This document shows positions 43,174 to 43,207 of a DNA stretch of 43,207 nt, piece by piece (position 1 is the stretch's first letter; every line of letters starts with the position of its first letter). Position numbers and translations under genes: made by a program. This DNA is from Acetobacter conturbans. GTDB taxonomy: Bacteria > Pseudomonadota > Alphaproteobacteria > Acetobacterales > Acetobacteraceae. Below the pieces are notes generated by a model that had not been told where the DNA came from, made no database searches, and was given only the letters and a program-made list of their open reading frames with translations. The stretch is taken from assembly GCF_011516755.1 (NCBI RefSeq), contig NZ_WOSY01000019.1:1-43207 (forward strand), in the 5' to 3' direction.

Positions 43174-43207
43174 GTGGTGATTGTCATGTAGTGGGTTGGA
43201 AGACCTG

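Overview
The window is most likely from an acetic acid bacterium or close relative (Alphaproteobacteria, Acetobacteraceae). That rests on the alphaproteobacterial-type initiator tRNA, the GC-rich backbone and the gene families present; the genus cannot be fixed from sequence alone. It reads as most of one end of an integrative or plasmid-like mobile element. A large serine recombinase reads directly into a tRNA-fMet gene at the right edge. The left edge carries replication and partition genes. Conjugation genes, if any, lie outside the window.

Layout. (1) 1-2081, minus strand: a tightly overlapping operon of HTH protein, RepA initiator, ParA and a DNA methyltransferase (cut by the window edge). 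Iteron-like repeats, DnaA boxes and an AT-rich repeat tract sit inside the 3' end of repA. (2) 2744-4198: a SulP anion transporter with its own terminator. (3) 4562-12433: accessory backbone typical of alphaproteobacterial mobile elements, comprising a frameshifted DUF6499-DUF2285 gene, a short DUF2285 protein, an XRE regulator, a 50-aa protein, DUF736, a membrane protein, DUF2493, a toprim protein and DUF932, with large hairpins between genes. (4) 12786-19508: a metal-efflux operon with a MerR regulator divergent from CDF, TolC-like, adaptor and RND pump genes, and a textbook MerR promoter. (5) 19985-23236: a fluoride-resistance operon with fluoride riboswitch, CLC-F antiporter, DUF190, a frameshifted universal stress protein and CrcB; then a copper-type P1B ATPase (23312-25783) and a canonical ClC (25786-27108). 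(6) 27197-36592: a defence-like island. It holds a protein with a helix-hairpin-helix glycosylase-like part and a PD-(D/E)XK nuclease-like part; an LA2681-type HEPN protein; a metallo-beta-lactamase-fold (MBL) protein paired with a membrane protein; and a ubiquitin-like conjugation operon of MBL protein, E2-E1 fusion and JAMM protease, with no CD-NTase and no recognisable ubiquitin-like gene. (7) 36956-37784: an IS5-family (IS427-like) insertion sequence, then a gene broken by a TGA codon. (8) 38815-43173: return to backbone with a ParB-like protein, a 64-aa protein, the serine recombinase and tRNA-fMet.

The points I rate most interesting are the MBL/E2-E1/JAMM operon (an E2-E1-JAB system without the cyclic-nucleotide synthase of CBASS), the adjacent MBL plus membrane-protein pair, and a family of about 65-bp repeats. 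Five clear copies of the repeat lie between functional modules (after the rep operon, between metal and fluoride blocks, before the HEPN block, between the MBL/TM pair and the conjugation operon, and after the IS), as if cargo had been assembled through them. A 17-bp palindrome occurs both next to the XRE gene and upstream of the recombinase operon, 35 kb away, which suggests one repressor controls both ends of the backbone.
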